64,000 nt of DNA, taken from contig NZ_FNQY01000002.1 in assembly GCF_900107765.1 (NCBI RefSeq), positions 248,001 to 312,000 of the forward strand. Direction: 5' to 3'. The position numbers and the translations under genes were made by a program. Every line of letters begins with the position of its first letter. Within the stretch, counting starts at the first letter, position 1. Below the pieces are notes generated by a model. That model was given only the letters and a program-made list of their open reading frames with translations, did no database searches and was not told the origin of the DNA. The DNA is from Arachidicoccus rhizosphaerae (lineage in GTDB: Bacteria > Bacteroidota > Bacteroidia > Chitinophagales > Chitinophagaceae). This document shows positions 61,165-64,000 of the stretch, one piece after another.

Positions 61165-62151
61165 ATGCGACAAATAGCCTTTCGTGAAGCATTGCGTGAA
61201 GCGATGAATGAAGAAATGAGAAGAGATGAGCGAGTTTTCTTAATGGGAGAAGAAGTAGCTGAGTATAATGGTGCCTATAAGGTGAGCCAGGGCATGCTGG
61301 CTGAGTTCGGCCCTAAACGCATAATCGACACGCCTATCTCTGAGTTAGGCTTTACAGGTGTAGCCGTGGGTGCTGCCCAGAACGGACTATTGCCGATCGT
61401 CGAATATATGACCTGGAACTTTGCGGTTCTGGCTCTGGATCAGATCTTAAATACGGCTTCAAAAATGCTGGCTATGAGCGGTGGACAAATTGGCTGTCCT
61501 ATTGTACTTCGCGGTCCTAACGGAAGTGCCGGCCAGCTGGGTGCGCAGCACTCTACTGCCTTTGAAGCATTATATGCAAATATTCCTGGTCTGAAAGTCG
61601 TATCCGTATCTAATGGTTATGATGCAAAAGGCTTACTGAAACAAGCCATTCGTTATGAACAGGATCCGGTCATCTTCATGGAAAGCGAAGTCATGTATGG
61701 TGATAAATGCGAAGTGCCTGAAGAAGAATACTATATTGAGTTAGGGAAAGCTGATATCAAGAAAACAGGTAAAGACGTGACCATCGTCTCTTTCAATAAA
61801 ATGATGAAAGTGGCACTGGCTGCGGCAGAGGAACTGGAAAAAGAAGGGATCAGTGCAGAAGTTATTGATTTAAGAACTATCCGCCCGCTGGATTGGAGAA
61901 CCATTCTGGAAAGTGTGAAGAAAACGAATCGTCTGGTAATTGTTGAAGAACAATGGCCATTTGCCTCCGTTAGCTCTGAAATTACCTACAGAATCCAAAA
62001 AGAAGGATTCGATTATCTGGATGCACCTATCCGTAGAATTACTGCAGCAGATGCCCCTATGCACTATGCTCCTACTTTAGTAGAAGCTTATCTGCCCAGT
62101 GTTGCAGGCGTTGTTAAACTGGTTAAGGAAGTGATGTATCTTAAAAAATAA
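61165..62151 (+). CDS. pdhB: Pyruvate dehydrogenase E1 component, beta subunit
   Basis: 328-residue transketolase-fold subunit of the pyruvate dehydrogenase complex, decarboxylating pyruvate to acetyl-CoA with thiamine diphosphate bound at the interface with E1 alpha. REALREAMNEEMRRDERVFLMGEEV (in part) contains the ThDP glutamate. RIIDTPISELGFTGVAVGAA and VLRGPNGSAGQLGAQHSTAFE are diagnostic; the C-terminal half has VEEQWPFASVSSEI and YLPSVAGVVKLVKEV. The E1 alpha gene is not adjacent; the unit is flanked by terminators. Confidence 0.95.
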   Translation: MRQIAFREALREAMNEEMRRDERVFLMGEEVAEYNGAYKVSQGMLAEFGPKRIIDTPISELGFTGVAVGAAQNGLLPIVEYMTWNFAVLALDQILNTASKMLAMSGGQIGCPIVLRGPNGSAGQLGAQHSTAFEALYANIPGLKVVSVSNGYDAKGLLKQAIRYEQDPVIFMESEVMYGDKCEVPEEEYYIELGKADIKKTGKDVTIVSFNKMMKVALAAAEELEKEGISAEVIDLRTIRPLDWRTILESVKKTNRLVIVEEQWPFASVSSEITYRIQKEGFDYLDAPIRRITAADAPMHYAPTLVEAYLPSVAGVVKLVKEVMYLKK

Positions 62152-62180
62152 GCTACCGCTTTTTCCACATAAAGCTAAGG

Positions 62181-62223
62181 CCGCCATTAGAGAAATGAAA
62201 GCATTTTTCTAATGGCGGTTTTC
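62181..62223 (+). terminator. Terminator of pdhB
   Basis: CCGCCATTAG (62181-62190) pairs with CTAATGGCGG (62209-62218), followed by TTTTCT; inner AAATG/CATTT extends the structure. Confidence 0.75.
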
Positions 62224-62435
62224 TATTATCGTCAAGTCAATAGCTGCATAGGGTGTCGTTGATCATTTTGGTTTTTAATATTAGCAGCCTAAAAATTAGG
62301 TTTATTTTACAAGGGTGTTTGCTGAAGTTAGGGTAATTTTAAAAGGAGCATTACAATTACTTTATAAACAGTGGATAATCTAAACGTAGCGGCCTGCTTT
62401 TGAAACTTGTTGATAATATAAAAGTAGGGACGGGG

Positions 62436-63416
62436 ATGACTGTGGCCCCGTCCGTTAACCGGCGACCGGACAGTTGCCTTATCTTATATTTCTTATTATT
62501 GTTTCAGCTTGGCACGAGTGCCTTGCATGCCCAGATAAGCCTTTCAACCGGGCAAAAGCAAAATAAACGGGTAGAGGTTATTATTTCCGGGTATATCTAT
62601 GATACACATGCTGGTAAAAATCCGGTGACGGGCGCTATGATCAGGACCCTGGGTGGCCGAATGGTTAGATCGGACAAGGCCGGTTATTACCAGATTCAGG
62701 TACTTATAACAGACTCGGTTCAGTTTTATAATCCAAAGGACAGCCTTATCGCTGTTTATCCTGCCACTTATCTTCAGTTCTATCACCTTTTTAATGTCTA
62801 TCTGGAAGAAAGAGAATTCTTTACGGGGCATGAGAATCAGGGTCATGAACTTCAGACGGTTAAAGTGACTGGCCGGGATTACAAAAAAGACTCTGCCATG
62901 CTCCGGTATCTGTACAGTGATATCTTTAATTATAAAAAGCCTACCCTGGGGGACGCAATCAAGGTGCCTAAGATTGGTAAAGTGCCGATTCCGCTGGCCA
63001 TTGGCGTCAGTGTCTCAGGGCTTGTCCTCGCTTTACAAAACAAAAAGAAAAACAAGGAGGAGCGGATGAAGCGCTTTGCCCTTTACGCGGAGGATGAAGG
63101 TTATATACAAAACAGGTTGTCTTCCCACGCTATAGAATTATATACCGGCATTCAAAACGAGGACTCCATTAACTACCTCAGACTTTATTACCGGCCCACC
63201 GCCGCCAGGCTCAGAGAGATGAATGAACTCGAACTGGGGCAGTATCTGATAGAGCAGGCTCATGCTTTCAGAATAGGGAAGCTACCGGTGGGGGCACCTG
63301 CTTTTACCCGGTTTTTAAATAGTTGGGAAGCTGCTGATGGAAAGGATAAGGATTCAACGGTTCACGTACTGATGGATGAACCCGGCCCCGTGAAAAATCC
63401 GGACAACGAACCCTGA
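62436..63416 (+). CDS. Secreted carboxypeptidase-regulatory-like domain protein, uncharacterised
   Basis: About 326 residues. A signal peptide-like hydrophobic stretch (SCLILYFLLLFQLGTSALHAQ) is followed by a beta-sandwich segment (VEVIISGYIYDTHAGKNPVTGAMIRTLG, in part) with VRSDKAGYYQIQV, resembling CarboxypepD_reg-like domains. A short hydrophobic helix (IPLAIGVSVSGLVLAL) and a long charged region with KKKNKEERMKR follow. The ATG at 62436 is used; an in-frame TTG at 62400 is possible. No close family beyond this is recognised; it may be envelope-associated. Confidence 0.6.
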   Translation: MTVAPSVNRRPDSCLILYFLLLFQLGTSALHAQISLSTGQKQNKRVEVIISGYIYDTHAGKNPVTGAMIRTLGGRMVRSDKAGYYQIQVLITDSVQFYNPKDSLIAVYPATYLQFYHLFNVYLEEREFFTGHENQGHELQTVKVTGRDYKKDSAMLRYLYSDIFNYKKPTLGDAIKVPKIGKVPIPLAIGVSVSGLVLALQNKKKNKEERMKRFALYAEDEGYIQNRLSSHAIELYTGIQNEDSINYLRLYYRPTAARLREMNELELGQYLIEQAHAFRIGKLPVGAPAFTRFLNSWEAADGKDKDSTVHVLMDEPGPVKNPDNEP

Positions 63417-63437
63417 TTTATCGTAAATGAGTACAGA

Positions 63438-64000
63438 TCATTTTCCCATCAGGTAGACATTGTCTCCACTGATCAGCGATACTTTATAGGAAATTTTCTC
63501 CGCATTTTTACTGCTGGGCACTTTCAGGGTGGCGGATTTACCGGCTCCGATTTTACCGGTCTGCAGGGTCTCGCCCTGGACAAACTTGCCGTCTTTATCA
63601 AAATATTTAATTTCAACCACTGCGATATTTAAATCATCACTGGAAGTATTGTGTACTTTGATTTTCACATTTTTTATACCTGCTTCCGGTGTTTTGTTCA
63701 AGGAGAGGTCTACATAATCACCTATAGCTGCCGCTTTTTTTACGGGCGCCTTCTTCTCCACCTTTTTTTCAGGTTCTTTTTTGGCTGTATTGGTATTAGC
63801 GGTGGCAGGTGAGTCTTCCTGTTTAGGAGGGGCTACCGGTGTCGCGGTTTTGGTGGCCGCCAGATCAGTGGCCGCCTGTGGGCTGTCGGTTGCCGGCCGG
63901 GTTGTCTTAGCCGGTGGTGGCGTGGCTGCCATAGGGGCTGCCGTCTTGACGCTGGTGGCCACAGCCTTACTGCTATCATTTAGAACAGGCGTTGATTTTG
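63438..64000 (-). CDS. Uncharacterised protein with Ala/Pro/Lys-rich linker, 5' part outside window
   Basis: The frame stays open past 63962 to the end of the window (upstream codons read STPVLNDSSKAVATSVKT), so the real start is outside. The visible N-terminal part is low complexity (Ala, Pro, Thr, then Lys/Glu), typical of a periplasmic linker; the C-terminal 100 residues (VDLSLNKTPEAGIKNVKIKVHNTSSDDLNIAVVEIKYFD in part) form a beta-rich domain. Such linkers are often seen in Bacteroidota envelope proteins. Function unknown. Confidence 0.65.
   Translation of the reverse strand, partial: KSTPVLNDSSKAVATSVKTAAPMAATPPPAKTTRPATDSPQAATDLAATKTATPVAPPKQEDSPATANTNTAKKEPEKKVEKKAPVKKAAAIGDYVDLSLNKTPEAGIKNVKIKVHNTSSDDLNIAVVEIKYFDKDGKFVQGETLQTGKIGAGKSATLKVPSSKNAEKISYKVSLISGDNVYLMGK

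Noticed and set aside
1-64000. CRISPR array, IS element, prophage or toxin-antitoxin pair
   Set aside because: No regularly spaced repeats, transposase, integrase or recognisable toxin-antitoxin genes were seen; the 15-bp repeat pair at 14.7 kb is only two copies.

Overview
This window comes from a Bacteroidota chromosome, probably a Chitinophagales/Chitinophagaceae-like aerobe; the family-level placement is an inference. The evidence is a SusC/SusD pair, a GH92 mannosidase, the short forms of AMP nucleosidase and arginine decarboxylase, a six-repeat ribosomal protein S1, a Bacteroidota-type tmRNA tag, near absence of Shine-Dalgarno sites, and repeated TAnnTTTG promoter elements. Most of it is ordinary housekeeping sequence: pgi, dnaX, uppP, rpsA, glnS, speA, rpmI-rplT, prfB, tilS, pruA and pdhB. 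No IS element, phage, CRISPR array, tRNA or rRNA gene was recognised.

Layout. 0-6.3 kb: 3' end of a GH92 gene, a frameshifted CPBP protease gene, an RsmI-like methylase, an AI-2E-type permease, and a hydrolase/glycosyltransferase pair. 6.3-9.8 kb: a minus-strand cluster (hemerythrin/DUF2249 protein, DUF1858/DUF2249 protein, heme-copper-oxidase-like membrane protein, SufT-like protein) that looks like a nitrosative-stress or iron-centre-repair module. 10-14.5 kb: agmatinase-family enzyme, a membrane protein, an unassigned radical SAM enzyme and mtaB. 14.5-20 kb: a 0.7 kb non-coding stretch with repeats, then an orphan susC/susD pair. 20-29.4 kb: dodecin, pgi, dnaX, uppP, an MFS transporter, a methyltransferase, a SET protein, a SirB1-like protein and tmRNA.

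29.5-41.9 kb is the most interesting region. It is a compact nitrate-assimilation and molybdenum-cofactor island: cobA, then divergently nirB, nirD, a 1166-residue nitrate reductase fused to its own NAD(P)H:FAD and BFD-type [2Fe-2S] reductase, a 493-residue protein with a C-terminal rubredoxin and an unassigned sulfite/nitrite-reductase-like body, a SelW/Rdx-type CxxC protein, moeA, moaD, moaE and a moaC-moaB fusion. The first genes make siroheme and reduce nitrite, the fusion reduces nitrate, and the last genes build the Mo cofactor. The rubredoxin and SelW-like proteins have no defined role and are the best candidates for an undescribed redox branch.

42-64 kb: rpsA, glnS, speA, rplT/rpmI, a ClC transporter, trhO, amn, an orphan HSDR_N protein, ccsA/ccmD, gdhA, prfB, tilS, a DUF3467 protein, pruA, pdhB and two poorly characterised envelope proteins, the last cut by the window end. 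Recoding signals are prominent: the classic prfB +1 frameshift, an A9 slippery site in dnaX followed at once by a -1-frame stop (probable tau/gamma production), and an A9 tract that breaks the CPBP gene.
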